Below are positions 51,701 to 64,000 of a stretch of 64,000 bases of DNA, in pieces (position 1 is the first letter of the stretch; each line of letters begins with the position of its first letter). The stretch spans positions 1,224,732-1,288,731 of the forward strand of contig JAYKAV010000433.1 of the NCBI GenBank assembly GCA_035582835.1. The letters are read 5' to 3'. The notes below the pieces were generated by a model. The model searched no databases, was not told the DNA's origin, and saw only the letters and a program-made list of their open reading frames with translations. Both the position numbers and the translations under genes were made by a program. Source of the stretch: Phoebastria nigripes (lineage: Eukaryota > Chordata > Aves > Procellariiformes > Diomedeidae).

Positions 51701-54700
51701 TTATTCTGTGCTCTTTGCCCTTAATGCCACTTAAAAAAATAACTTCCCTTTAATGATTGAGTAATACTTCAAATAGATAAACTTCAGGAGAGAACTAATC
51801 TCCAATTAAATGAAGACAGGAGAAGTTTTAAAAAGAACAATAGGCCAAAAACAGTCACTGCAGAACAAGCGCTTAGGGAGAAATTATGGGCTGAAAACAG
51901 AGCAGCAATATTTAATCCACAGTACTAGGCAGACACTGCTCACATTGCCCTCTCCTGGCTTCTTCGTAACCTGCGGAGCATAAATCCTGAAGTACGTGGG
52001 TGATACCACATCCCCTGGCCCAGAAGATTGCTGCACAGGCTTCATCGCTTTCTGTGGTGGAGTTGCCAATTGAGGGCCGCTCATAAGACCTAAAATGTGC
52101 AGGCAGCCCAGGTCAGATCTTCAGCATCAGAGGATTTCTCCCTGAAAGACTAAAGGACTAAATACCTCTGGGGTAAATATCAGTAATATCCTGATTCCAG
52201 CCTCCTGCGCTGAGAATGTAACTAACTTGGATGCAGAATTTTTATTATCCAGATCAAAGCCAATTCTCTTCGTGAAGGGAGGTGCCCAACTTGTAAAGCA
52301 GAACTGCAGTCCATTTATGAAAAAGATTATGTGATGTACGTTGCCTCCCCCTACGGAAGACAGCTCTTCCTGGCTTGGGGGATTTCTCCCGGCTTCATGG
52401 TGAAGGGAATGAGACCACAGTAGGATGCTGCATGGGTTGGGAAGGGAACCAGCATCCCTGCTCTAGCACGATGTCTCAGTCTAAGAGGATCGAAGTGTGA
52501 GTAGGTTGGATTTTCAGTCCTTTTCATAGCAAAGCATGTGAAAAGAGAATGCAGCCTTTCAAAATGCCCAAATCATAAACTTGCCATTTCCCTTAATTAT
52601 ACAAAGTTGGCTGTAGAAAACTCCAGGTCTTTTTCTTGCTTTACTAACCCTTTAACATTGAACAGAGCCAGCAAAAATTCATTTGGAAAAGTCAGTTAGT
52701 GAAGGTAAGTTTGCATGGCATCAGAGTTGGTCATTTTTGCTTTTGTCCGAGAAAAAAAATAGACGTGGATAGGGTATAAAAGTTAATGTGTCCTTACCAA
52801 AACTGTTAAGATAATGATGTCATTGGGTTTTTTTCTCTGTACTTCTCTGTACTGTTTCTTGTACCCTCTCAGAAGCACTGACTTGAAGCTTTCTGTAGAG
52901 CTGACTGAAATTCCAAGAATTTCACCTTTCAAATATATTTTTTCATTGCCTTCCTTTTTTGGTTTGTTTCATGAAGAATAATTTTTCTCTCAAATCTTCA
53001 GGACTGTTATTTTGAACCAATTCTAAGAATAGTTAGAAGGATGCCGATTTCTAAACCCCAGTGGCATTTCCAGGAAAGGAAAAGAAATTTTTAAGGCAGA
53101 AATCATCTCCTCTCACCAACTCTAGTTTTTTTTCCTCAGTTACACTGTTGTTGTTTATACACAAATATTAATGTAGGTATAAGCATGGTTGTGAGCATGG
53201 CTGCCTCACTTAATACCCGAGAAGACTTTCCTTACACTCAGCAGAAGAACTAAGGAATACTTTTGTCAGTTTTAAAAAAAACATGCCATTGAGATGACTT
53301 TACATTTTACAGTGACCTGCAATCATATCCCTGGTGCCAATAAGATCTCAAAGGCCTGATCAGAGCACGGTGAAGCCAATGGAAAAATTCCCCTTGTTTT
53401 CAGTAGCCTATGGATCAACCCCTAAACTTTGATTCAGCAGAGACATAAACCCATTTTTAATTTATCGCTCAACCTAATGGAGCTAAGAAGTGCTTCAGGG
53501 CAAGCGACTGTTCAGTGCTTTAAGTGTGAGCCCGAGAGGTGAACAGCACCTGCAAGAATGCATTCTTACCCTCCTGAAAATGCTCTACATTATCCTTTGG
53601 CTTCCTGATTTGTTTGCCTCCTACTGCTGTTAGGAATAATGGGACTTATCCATAGCGTATTAGAAAAAAGAAGCAGAATTGTAATCCATTTCATCTTTCT
53701 TAAAGCTAGAAGCATCAAAAACCTTCTACTAAGTTGTCCAAGAGAGCATAATGACATCTTTATATTCAACTAAAACTTATGGCTCCTTAAAAATGGATTG
53801 AGATCAGGTGTAGTAATTGAATCTATAGTTTTAGTGATAAGCTACATCTGAAGTAGGTTTTGCAAATTTATAATTTATAGATTTTATCAAGAGAGTAAAC
53901 TAGCAATCTAGATCTCTTCAAATCCCAAGCACAGAATCTGATTAGTTTTAAGCGTTAGTTCATTCTCCCCATGGAGATATCGCTAGAAGGACTTCATATC
54001 ACAAACACCACACAAAGAATAACATCAAGCAAATAACAGCATGTGCTCAGTACAAGAAAAGACAACTATTTATTTAGCACAGCGAGTTCAGTCATTTAAG
54101 CCTTCTGCTTCGACAAATTTGGTTTCAGTCTCGCTTCGATTCTGAGAGAGATGAATTTGCTCTTCTCAGCCTAGTTCTCACTGGTCTTTTTTTTTTTTTT
54201 TTTTCTTCCCTCAAAATGAAACCACCGCACAGCCTGGCGCATTAAGGCAGAACAGGAGGTGTTTGCTAAAAGGATGTCATTTGCGAGTCAGGACTGAAGT
54301 ACATTGCCCCAGCTGCGTGCTTAAGAGCTCGTATGGCATCTACGCTTGATCTACCTGACTCAAATCAACACTAGACCCACACTTCAAAAAGCGCTACAAC
54401 ACAGTCCAGTATAGTTCAGTATAGTCTAAAAGTGCCTTATTTTAAAGCAAGTAGCCCACACGACTATCCAGGGAGGGGAACAGTAATTTTGAGCTTCTAG
54501 CACAACGGGCACATCATACATTCAGCAGTTCACTAGCCATACATTCTTTGCACTGAGAAGAAACCAGGACCGAAAAGGAATTTGGGTGCTGCATGGCATG
54601 ATGCGAATGGCACAAAAAAGACATCACGGACACTTTGTGTGAATGCAGGGGAACAAATGAAGGGTCATCTCCAGGTTGATTTGTTTTCCGCCCCCCCAGA

Positions 54701-54710
54701 CTGCAGTAAT

Positions 54711-54797
54711 ATAAACATATATGTATGTATACATACATATGCAGAATATTCTTCAAGGCAGGGTGGTGTATATACACATACACACACACACACAGAG
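54711..54797. repeat. TA/TG/CA compound microsatellite in two blocks
   Basis: ATGT/ATAC-type repeat at about 54711-54741 and a TATACACA to (CA)n block at 54767-54797. Confidence 0.85.
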
Positions 54798-57700
54798 AGG
54801 TGTTTTCCAAACCAAACTGCCAAAGAGGTGGGTTCCAGGTAGTGAATCTGGACAGCAGACAGCAATGCTGAGTGATCACGGTAAGTGGAAAATCCCTTAT
54901 GACCAGGACACACCATGTTCACTGGCCGGGGAGGGTTTGCATGTGGTTACATACCCAGATGAGCTGCAGTCCCATCACCATCTCTGTGGTGTGTTTCTGG
55001 ATGAAATTACGGGCTTTGCACCTGAGTGCTCTAAGGGCAGGGGGGGTTTGGAGGTGGACAGAAATGGTTAAGGCCCATGTTGGCTGAGTACTGTTTTTCC
55101 CCTCTTCTGTTGCCAACGGTTAAGTCAAGGAAATAAAAACACTTTAGGAAGTAAAATAGGAGACTCAAATGAAGCAGGTGTTTCTTTTTCCTCCCCCTGT
55201 ATCTATCTATGCTGGTCAGGGCAGAATAGATAGATGCTATATCTGTAATGTTGTCACACACTGCTAAAAAACATAATCATATGCCAGGACTGAGAGAGAG
55301 GGAACAGACAGGACAGGTAGAATCATCTCTTGAAGACAGGCCTCCCACTTGCAAACAGAAATCACTGTCTGAAAATCACCACCCTGCTTTGGCAAAACAT
55401 GAATCAGCGCAGGGGTGGCCAATTTCCCTTCCTCATGAGCAATGTAAGCAAAATTTCCCTACAGCCAGTGCTTCAGAGATCTGAGGGAAGGGGAGCCCAG
55501 GAATAGCCATCCCCACATCCAAACCCTGCTAGTTTGGATACGTTACTCTGTACCCAGTGGGCACAGGCCTCCCAATCATGGAGATCAGGTAGGTTCCTGG
55601 CAAGACTGCACTGCAGTTTGCTTCTGGCTTGTGCACCCAAATTTCCCTTGTGGGGAACCAGAATGCACAGTTCAGGGCGCAAGCAGGAGCAGGGGGAGCT
55701 GGTATGCAATGGGGTCTCTCCCCAGTACAGCAAGAGGATGTGCCCAGGACACTGTCAGGGTCTGGGGGCTCTGCAGCGCTCCTAGACTCTTAGTGTAGAT
55801 GCAGCAGCCTCAACGTGTCCTCTTGCAAAGCCCTGCTGCAGTCACTGCAAGGGAGCCGTGCTGGGACTGCTTCTGAGCTATATTCTCCCTCACATCTCTG
55901 CTTCCAAATACCTTTCCTATTCCTTTGCTATTGTTTGCCCTCCCCTCCCCTCCCCCCTGCCCACCCCCCACTTCCCCCCCAAAAAATAACCTCTGAACAT
56001 CTGCAAAACAGGATGAGGGGAAATCACTTCTCTAGACAAAAGTGGCATTATAGAAACACCCCACCATGGACCCTTCTTGCTTCAAACCAAAGAAATTCTC
56101 CAGGCTGTGAGTGACATACCGCTACTAGGAGACACCCACAATGCAGGCAGAGAGTGCTTTAAGCTACCAGGATTCCACTGGGGCTGTAGCACTTGTTCCA
56201 AAAAACACTGTGAACCCAACATGCCCACCCCGTCTCTGTACTGTTAAAGGTAGAGGTAGACATTAAACTTCAGCTGCATGCAGCCTGTTGTTCATCAGAA
56301 GACAGCATCTGATACTCCCAGAGGCTGCGCACCTTTGGGAATATTTTATGAGCCTTGGGGAAAAGAGGATGACAAATCTCACCATAGGAATGGCCAGGCT
56401 GCATCAAAAGACCTTTTGTTTGGGGAAGCCATATGCATTCAGCAGACCAAATTTGGAGGTAAATAAGACAGACATGAGCCAAGAGAAGAATTGCCAGATC
56501 AGGTTATACACACCCACCATCCTATCCAGTAATCTTGCCAGAAGCAGATTCTGCAAAAGCAGTACCTGAGGAACATAGGCCTTTCTCCGGCCCTGTACCC
56601 ACTGAATTTATACATCCAGGCACAGTTAAAGATGTATGACTTAGGCTCTTTAACTGAACTCACTCCACTTTGTCACAACCTCTTGCTAATCATCACTCCA
56701 AAACCCTGCCCATTGCCTGCAACTGCTGCTGAGCTCCAGAGACTCTGCGGTTCTGACCTGATGTAATCTCTGACCTAATTTAAAAACAAGATGTAAGGTC
56801 TTTTTTTGTAAGACACTTTTTTGCAGTAGTGCAGCAGCGCAGCAGCCAAGAGTAGTCTGATGGAAACTTTCAGAATAAGAAGATCTACCCACTTCTTGGT
56901 TTTAGGGGAAGGGCACCAGCCAATGCACTAAACACCCTCTCTCATCACCTGCCTTCCTTCTCCCCTTCACAAGGTCTGCTTTAGAGCTGAGGTTCTCACC
57001 AATGAAACCAGGCTGTTCCCGAGGGCTGGGAATTTGTTTCCATTTCCAAAGCTTGGAGGAGTCACAAATCCCTGCTGCTGTCATAGGAGGGAGGTAAGAA
57101 ATCCCCCAGGACAGACAGACTTCCAGTGCCCTTGAACAGGGTTTCCCTGGTATAAGGCAGGTCAGTCTTATTCTCATGGGATCCCAGGTCCTCTCTACCC
57201 TAAAACTAGCTCACGTCTCCACTTTTTCTACCTTCTTATGTACCGAGAGACCACAGCCTTCAGTGGGAGAAAAAGCAGGTGAAAGGCCTGATCCAAAGCC
57301 CAAAGAAATGAACAGAAAGAGTCCAGCTGACCTCAAGGGAGTTTGGGCTGAGGCCACAGCATCCTGCAAAGCCCAGCCTAACTTTAGGAAATACTAGATC
57401 CAAAACAAAGTCTCTCTATCCCCAAACGCTGCCCATATGACCTTGGCGAGCTATGGGATCCTGAAGGCTGCCTGCCAACATGCAAGAAACCAAGCAGATG
57501 GCAGCTGCTGTCTGCCTGAAGTCAGCGTGGGACTTCGCCAGGTATCTCCATGTGCTGCTAGCTGCGCTGTCGGTGACAATACAGCCCCTCTGCTCACTGC
57601 CCCGCTGGCAGCTCAGCCAGAGAAATGACTTGGTGTGATGTCCCAAGTTGCATACTCAGCTCTACCATGCTGCAGTCTCAGCCTCCAGCTACAGCCAGCC

Positions 57701-58256
57701 TGTTTTCTCTGGGGCACTTTTGAGTTGGGTTTTAGAAGTAGGCTGATGAGCAGCAGGTACACAAGACAGCTATTAGAGATCACACTTTGCTGTTTGGGTC
57801 AAGGAGCTGCCTTTTGCCTGTGTTTGCCCCGTGGTTCCCCTGCCCCAGAAGTGCTGGATAAACACCAGCCCAACACAGTGACAGGCAAACTGGGTCTTAG
57901 CACTAGGCTCTGTCTCCCCTTACTTCTTCTTTACCACAACCCAACTTAAAACCAAACAGAAACCAAAACACAAAGCGGGGACTCTGGATGGGACATAGAA
58001 CACTTTGGACTTGAAAACAGGGAACTGCAAGAGAGGTGGGGGTGTCTCCCAGGGAGGACAGCAGGGGAGGGGAGGGGACACCGTCATTTACACCAATCAG
58101 GAGAAGCTGTAATCTATACACAGTGATATAAGCCAAGATATATTACATGAAAGAACACACTGAGTGCATGGAGTTACCCACACTGGGTCAACTGGCACAG
58201 TTGTCTTGAACAAAACTCTCGGAGTTGCAGTTGGTGTTTGTTGTTGACCTATCTAG

Positions 58257-58287
58257 CTCGCTCTCTCTATATATATAGATATGTATA
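58257..58287. repeat. CT/TA microsatellite in the CEND1 3' UTR
   Basis: (CT)n followed by (AT)n about 80 bases after the CEND1 stop codon. Confidence 0.75.
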
Positions 58288-58365
58288 GAACTTTTCTGCA
58301 TGCATTTGTCTCAAAAGGAGCTGTACAGCTGGGTTGGGTTTCTCATCCCCACCCTGTCTCGGTCT

Positions 58366-58767
58366 TCATTTTTTCCGGGCTAGGAACGCCACTCCCACAA
58401 CCACAGCGAGTGCAGCCACCACGACTCCTCCAACGATGATCAAGGGCTTCACGTTGTCGAAGATGCTGCCTGGCGACTCCTCGGAGCTGTTTCCCTTGTG
58501 GTCAGAGTCAGGGGACTGGCCGGTGGCCTCTTGTGTCTCCGTGGCAGCAGGGCTGGGTTTCAGGTTGCTGTGGTTGTTCACGACGGCAGCATCGCCACCT
58601 GCCTTCTTGGTGGCAGAGGTGGCAGTGGCAGGAGCAGGCTGCTCTTTGGGGATCTCCTTCTTGTCTGCATTCGTGGCAGGCCCAGGGTTGGGCTTTTCTG
58701 GCTTTCCAGAGCTGGGGGCCTTGGCATCGGGTTTGTTTCCGCTTCGGACATTGCCTTTGGAATCCAT
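58366..58767 (-). CDS. CEND1: CEND1 (BM88), cell cycle exit and neuronal differentiation protein 1
   Basis: Single coding exon, 133 residues, start ATG at 58767 and stop at 58366-58368. In other vertebrates this tail-anchored membrane protein of neuronal cells promotes cell-cycle exit and differentiation. Sequence: N-terminus MDSKGNVRSGNKPDAK; a Pro/Lys/Ala-rich hydrophilic region; the conserved NNHSNLKPSP at about residues 64-73; an acidic SSEESPGS stretch; then VKPLIIVGGVVVAALAVVV as the membrane helix (about residues 106-124); end FLARKK. The start is the first in-frame ATG; codons remain open upstream, but no earlier ATG exists in that frame. Neighbouring GATD1 on the same strand agrees with synteny. 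Length and C-terminus match the family. Confidence 0.97.
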   Translation of the reverse strand: MDSKGNVRSGNKPDAKAPSSGKPEKPNPGPATNADKKEIPKEQPAPATATSATKKAGGDAAVVNNHSNLKPSPAATETQEATGQSPDSDHKGNSSEESPGSIFDNVKPLIIVGGVVVAALAVVVGVAFLARKK

Positions 58768-58942
58768 CCCTATGGGTGCTGTGGGTAGCGACTGGATGCC
58801 ACGCACGCGGGGCAATCCCAGCTCTTCTCCTTTGCCTGGCTGCTGGAGAAAGCAGAGGAGCCACCTGAGCTCAACCCCTTGAAGTAGTTGTCTTGGGATG
58901 ATTCTCACACTGGCGGTGTCCTATCTGGACATGATACAGCAC
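58768..58942 (-). other. CEND1: CEND1 exon 2, 5' UTR part, with splice acceptor
   Basis: On the minus strand CTCTGCTTCCTCTTCAG is a strong acceptor ending at 58943, so exon 2 would begin at 58942 with 175 bases of 5' UTR before the ATG. Exon 1 (noncoding) must be further upstream and was not found. A four-codon upstream ORF lies at 58921-58932. Confidence 0.65.
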
Positions 58943-61900
58943 CTGAAGAGGAAGCAGAGCAATGAGAGGTGAGGGAAAGGACAGAGCAAGCCAGTGCCAT
59001 TCTACCTGGAGGCAATGAAGGAGGACAGAAGACAAAACTGGAAAACTGTTGGCTCTTTCTTTAGTAACTGTGAGCTGTATTCAAAGCATCTACTACAGTG
59101 CCTGTACCTGCAAGAACATCAAACAAGTTGGACTGACTGTCATCTATGGCTGCCACAACTAGGCTCCATGTGTAATCAAGACAGGTCCATCCTGGTCATG
59201 TATGTGATGCCATTTGTCAGTGATGAGATATACTCATGTCCAACCAAATAAATCTTACTTTTCATTTGCTCACCACAGCTCCCTTCCTCCTGGGTAAGGA
59301 GAGAACATTTTGTTCAATGGGAAATCAGATCAACAGCTCCTCCCTGCTTATACCTCACCCTCTACCCTTCTTTTTGCACCATTATCCCAAGTTAACTTTA
59401 GGAAGTGGTTAATATATGATCTTGTGTGATACTCTCCGTCCAGATGAGTACTGCAGAAAAAAACCAGGATTAGTTCCTCAGTTATAGGTGTCAGAGCTAC
59501 AAGGATTATTGCTGTCAGCATTTCTGGTGGAGCTACAGCAAAATAAGGCAAGCGCCAGATCCTCAGCTGGTGCAAATCAGGGTATTGACTCCAGTGCAAC
59601 TGCATGAATTTACTGTAAAGCTGGATCTCACAGTGATTGAGAGATCTCACTCCCGTCTCCTCCTTGTAGTGGTTAGCTGGGCTTGCCTACAGAGCTGAGC
59701 AGGATGTCAGATGTACTGCAGGTGATTAGCTGGGGCCATTTTCCCCAGGGAACTGATGAAAGCACTGAAGAGCATGGCTGCATCCAGAGAATTCAGCAAA
59801 CGGACAAAGTGGGCTTCAAAGGGTTATAAAAACACAACAAAAACATCACCCCAGCAAGCCTTGCTAGGCAGCAATCTAGGCAGGGTGAGCCAGGAGATGG
59901 AGCTCCCATGGCTACACCTCTGCACAATGGGAGGAGAGGAGATGGCCGCTGGGCAGCTTGCCATCAGGCCTCTGACGGTGCAGCACCGTGTCAACTTTGA
60001 GCTTGGGAAATAATGAGTAAACAGGAGGCAGCAGTCAGATCTGAGCCGCCTGCTTCATTACCTCCCCACTGACCTTCAGCGTTGCCAGGAGCCTGCCGAG
60101 AGCTTTCTTCCTGCTAAGTGAAATATGAGCTTATTAGCTGTCTGGATTTAGAAATAAAGAGGCTCCTCAAAAACCTCTACAGATAGATGTTTCTTCTAAA
60201 GCTGCTCAGAGTGCAGATCACTCCTTTAATGACAGACAGGAAGAAGGTCCCAGGGTTGCAGCAATGGTCTGTGCTGCTGACTCTTCTGGGAAACAGGCTA
60301 ACAAATGTGGTGTTTTAATCTCCATCTAGGCAGAAACACTGGCCTGGAGGAAACCTACTCACAGAAATGCTGGGTTTGGGTCCAGAGCAAAGCTGGGCAA
60401 CAACTTATGGCTTGGTCTAAGACAGAAGCTACCCCCTCTCCTGCTCTCCCTTGTAAGCCATTGTTTGATGGCCACCATCTTCTCCAATGCCAGTCAACTG
60501 GAGTCGACTGAGGGAACGGCAGCACTGAAATCATGGAAGTCCACAGCTCACATGCTGCACCAGGCATGGTGACCATGATACTAGTACACCGTATACCGAA
60601 AAGGCTGTCTGAAAGGTTGGCAGTTAGCCTAGGGGAGTAGTCTGAGCTCTTCCTTTAGCATGGAGATGGGACAGGCACTTCCAGAAGGCTTTTCACGGAC
60701 CTACCTTACACACCTCCCTTAGAGAGGATGAATTTTAGCTGGGTAGTATTTGGTGAGATGGAGCCTGAAGTCTCCAAAAGGCATGAGATGATCCAAGCTG
60801 GCCAGTTTTGAAATGAACCATTGAAAAGTGAGAGGCAGATAATCTGCCCCCAGGGTTTCACATCCAGCGTTACGCAGGATAGTTGCTACTCCTCCCTTAG
60901 ATTTTCAATTTGGTCTAGCTCCAAGCTCCTTCAAGGGAATAAATATCAAGCCAGCCCTTCACTTGTTTAAAAACCAGTAATCAAATTTCCCTAGCAGCTC
61001 TACATGGGTCAGATCTACTTTGGGTGTAAAAAAGCATAGTCTCTTTGACTGCAGCTAAGCAATACTTACATTTCTGAGTTTTAAAATGATTTTAAACCAT
61101 TTTTGGAAACCCAAAACACCACCACTCTCCCCTCATGCTTCACTGAAGATGTATCATACACTTGGGCATCTTGTACCACACAAACACAATCCCAGATGCT
61201 CACCAAGCTTAAGACCTTCTCTGTGGTTTGGGACTTGGTAGATAAACATATGGTCCTGGCCAAGTGCAAGAATATTTTCCCCTCCTTGCTCATTTTGTAA
61301 TATTTTTGTAGATACCACTTGCCTCACCTTTTCCTTCCTACTGCCTCCAAAGACCATTCATACTGCTCTGCTCAGCAGAAATCCTATGTACATCCAGGTC
61401 TATATTCCTACATGCTGAGGCTGCACACAGTCACTCACAGGACTCTGCTCTTCTGGTTTGGGAGCAATTTATCCTCATTTTACATCTGGTACAATGATGA
61501 AACAAAGAAATAGTAAGTGGGGCCCAAGACTGAAACAGGCTTAGAGGTTAAAGCAGGGAGAGTCAGATTCATCATGTTATAAATATTAAATTACCTGCTT
61601 AGTCGCTTTGATATCAATTAGCTGGGCTGCGCACACACTTTCGAGTATTTGTGCGGTTATACTATACGAACCAAGCATTAAACTTCTGCTGCTTTCCCTA
61701 GGAAAGCTATGTGCAGCCTACAGAGATGGTAGGGGTAATTCACGGAGGGGGCAAACTGGCCTCTTTGCTGAGAAATTGTGACTCTGCACAGCCCAAGTAC
61801 CTCAGTTTATCCATATCCTCTCTCATTCACACCCCTGATTGATCAGGTCTGGATTCCAGATTCCTGGAAGCAGAAAAGCTGTTTTTGCTCAGAGCCTACG

Positions 61901-64000
61901 TTGTGCCATGGAGCCTTGTCCCGCAGCCATGCTCTGCACTGCTACAAACAGCTCATTAAAGAATTTCTTGATTTCTAAGTGAGTTTCCACTAAAAGCAGT
62001 GCAAGCCCTTCATGCAGATGAGAAAAGGTTTTAAAAGATGTAGAAACCAAACTAAGCTAAAAATCAATATTAGCAGTTCTTAAGCGTCCATGTGAAAGGG
62101 CTGTCAGTGGTTTTCCATCACTGGAACTAGCCACAGAATTGCCCAGCATCTCTCCAGACCCTTTGGTTTGGTTGAGCTGGTGCTGTCAAAGACTGCATCT
62201 GAGAAGCTCAAGCACCCTTTCTGTCCCCATCGGCTGCAGCACAGCTACCAAAGCCACTGGCTGGGTTAGCATCATGCTGGCTTGCAGCCATCCATGCTGT
62301 CCTCCTCCTCCTCCAGACCCAGGGTGCTCACTCAGCAGCACATCCTCTTCCATCATCATACTTAACCCTCATCTGTATGTTATTAACTACCTCCCGAGCA
62401 GACCCCCTACCTCGGGTATCATTCCCTCTTTCCTTTCACTCTCCTTCCCCTTTCCAGTCCTGTGCTTTTGAGGGTATGAGCATGTGCATATCCCACACCT
62501 GACTGAAAAGAAAGATGCTTTTCTCATTTTCAAAAACTAAGTCTGTGCGTACTGGTGCGAGGGTTTTTTCCCCTAGGTTTTGTCTCCTCCTTTTCCCTCA
62601 TTCCATCACACACAGGTTTTCTCTAATGGCCTGTTTCTCCACCTTTGCTTTCTTCTTTATAGCTCTCACATCTATTTATTCCTCCCTTCCCTCTCCTCCT
62701 CAGTTGCTGTCTCTGCCTGTCTACCCATTCCCACCCTTCCAGCTCCCTCTTTGCCTCCCACACAGACAGCAGCACTTGGGAATAAGGTTTTGTGAGAAAG
62801 AGGCTTCATTCCCTCCCTTTCCCCCCACCATGCTATTTCTTTGTTTAATAATCTGTGCCTTTTCAGGAAGGTTTTCACTTGCCAGCAGCTAACCAGCTCT
62901 TTCCCAGGCTGGGAAGAGGGAGCAGAGATCATGAAACCAGTGATCAAGGAGAAAAAGGAAAAGAAAAGCTCTCCAAATTCCCGCTGCTGCAAGAAGCAGC
63001 ACACAAACACCACAGCCCCTCCTGGGACGGTTCTGGTTGTTGCAGCTCTCAAGGTCAGTGCAGTCAGACTCACCAGTGCAACAAGCTGGCCCCAGCCAAA
63101 GCAACAGGGCTGACGTAAGGAACAGCTTTGCTTGGATCCCTGAAGGGCACCCTTTCTGCCTCACCCCCCCCGCAGCAAATAAGCAAATACATCTATTCAT
63201 CTGTCTCCTGCGCGTGCAGATGAAAGCTGCATCAATCCTGCACCGAATGGAGCAGATGAGTCATTGCTAGCTTTACTGTGACATATCACCATTAGAAGGT
63301 CCTCTTCCCTCTGCAGAGACCAGCCCCATCCCCAAGCCCTATAGTCTTCCCCTCACTGTTTCAAGCTGGAGGGAAAAAGCCAGCAACGTTGTAAGACTGA
63401 GCAGCTGCTACAGGGTTTGAGGTCTGGAGTGTGGTGGGAAGCTGCACCCCACAGATGTGCGTAGGGTCACAGCAGTGCTGAGCTCATACACAGCGTTTTC
63501 CCCCCCTTCATGAAAAGCAGACCATTTCCATTGGGTCCTCAACTGCCACGCTGCCAGACTGTCAGCAGGAAAGAATTCAACCACCACAGCGGGGTTATGT
63601 ATCTGAATTTATACTTGCAACAAAGGTCCACCCACCCACCTCAAGTGTCCTCCAGTTGAAGACATCAGTCTCAGAAATAGCTACTGACCATGTCTGACCT
63701 ATAGCAATGCTGTGCAAAAAGAGCCAGAGATGACAGAAAAGACCTTAAATATCCTCAAAACTTCTTCCTTAACCCCTAATCTCCCCTTCACTTCTTCGTC
63801 ATTCCCACCTGTCTGAAAAAGAAAAGGCATGAAGTTTTGCCTTTTGGGGGCAAAGAGGAGAGTTGTAAGTACCAAAGCCCCATTTGCTCAGTAGCATGGC
63901 CTATGTTGGCTTTTGGGCAAAGAATTAAATGGGTCCCTATTACTAAGCAAGCATTAATGCTTCTTCCAGCCTCATCTCCACTGCCAGCCCCCAAACCCCT
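58943..64000. other. Region upstream of CEND1
   Basis: No coding exon that I can support. The CEND1 noncoding first exon could be here. Possible minus-strand donors occur near 60.70 kb and 61.32 kb but prove nothing alone. A pyrimidine-rich stretch covers about 62.38-62.83 kb on the + strand. SLC25A22, next in mammals, is not seen. Confidence 0.5.

Larger units (their letters stand above)
45181..58365. other. Long noncoding interval between GATD1 promoter and CEND1 stop
   Basis: No exon of a recognisable gene on either strand. It includes an open frame at 45338-45739 beside the GATD1 promoter (see findings), microsatellites at 48727-48764 and 54711-54797, and homopolymers. The part nearest CEND1 must contain its 3' UTR (minus strand), but I see no convincing close poly(A) signal; the clearest minus-strand AATAAA is at 54069-54074. 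Confidence 0.55.

Noticed and set aside
54069..54074. Minus-strand AATAAA as the CEND1 poly(A) signal
   Set aside because: About 4.3 kb from the stop codon; too far to assign without transcript data.
54514..54922. Cys/Val/Tyr-rich open frames on both strands
   Set aside because: Produced by the TA/CA microsatellite.
58768..58908. N-terminal extension of CEND1 upstream of MDSKG
   Set aside because: The frame is open, but the apparent first codon is GTG and there is no in-frame ATG before 58767; it is 5' UTR.
62515..62892. 125-codon + strand open frame rich in Pro, Ser, Phe
   Set aside because: Translation of a pyrimidine-rich tract; low complexity.
1..64000. CRISPR arrays, tRNA or rRNA genes, viral or phage genes, intact transposons
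   Set aside because: None seen by reading both strands; the only clear mobile element is the truncated CR1 fragment.

Overview
The window is vertebrate nuclear DNA and most likely avian. Genes are split into short exons with GT-AG introns, there are two CpG-island promoters, and one LINE fragment ends in the tandem ATTCTATG-type 3' end typical of CR1. I recognise four known genes: the 3' part of EPS8L2 (+), all of TALDO1 (+) except part of exon 1 lost in a 940-base N gap, all of GATD1 (-), and the coding exon of CEND1 (-). This order and orientation match the conserved EPS8L2-TALDO1-GATD1-CEND1 block (human 11p15.5). No bacterial, phage or CRISPR content is present. Isolated N bases and the GC-rich gap point to a draft assembly.

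Layout. 1-8.6 kb: EPS8L2 SH3 domain, linker and C-terminal SAM-like domain, with a 3' UTR to about 9.6 kb. 9.6-11.7 kb: intergenic. 11.75-20.7 kb: TALDO1 with a CCAAT-rich CpG promoter. 20.7-29.6 kb: noncoding as far as I can tell, with a CR1 relic at 21.6-21.9 kb. 29.6-34.0 kb: a set of exon-like segments on the + strand that may form an undescribed single-pass membrane protein gene. It would have a fibronectin-III/cytokine-receptor-like ectodomain, one membrane helix, a very short tail and a poly(A) signal. It would lie tail-to-tail with GATD1. 38.7-44.9 kb: GATD1 (seven coding exons, 217 residues) with a CpG promoter and a perfect NRF-1-type site. 45.2-58.3 kb: long noncoding stretch with microsatellites. 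58.4-58.9 kb: CEND1 coding exon with a tiny upstream ORF. 58.9-64 kb: noncoding.

The recognised genes are neighbours by conserved synteny, not one pathway: an actin/EGFR-signalling adaptor, a pentose-phosphate enzyme, a DJ-1/PfpI-like protein and a neuronal cell-cycle-exit factor. The candidate membrane gene between TALDO1 and GATD1 is the observation most worth checking. Its exon phases agree at two of three junctions. The third junction and the start of its first exon are not settled, so a decayed gene remains possible.
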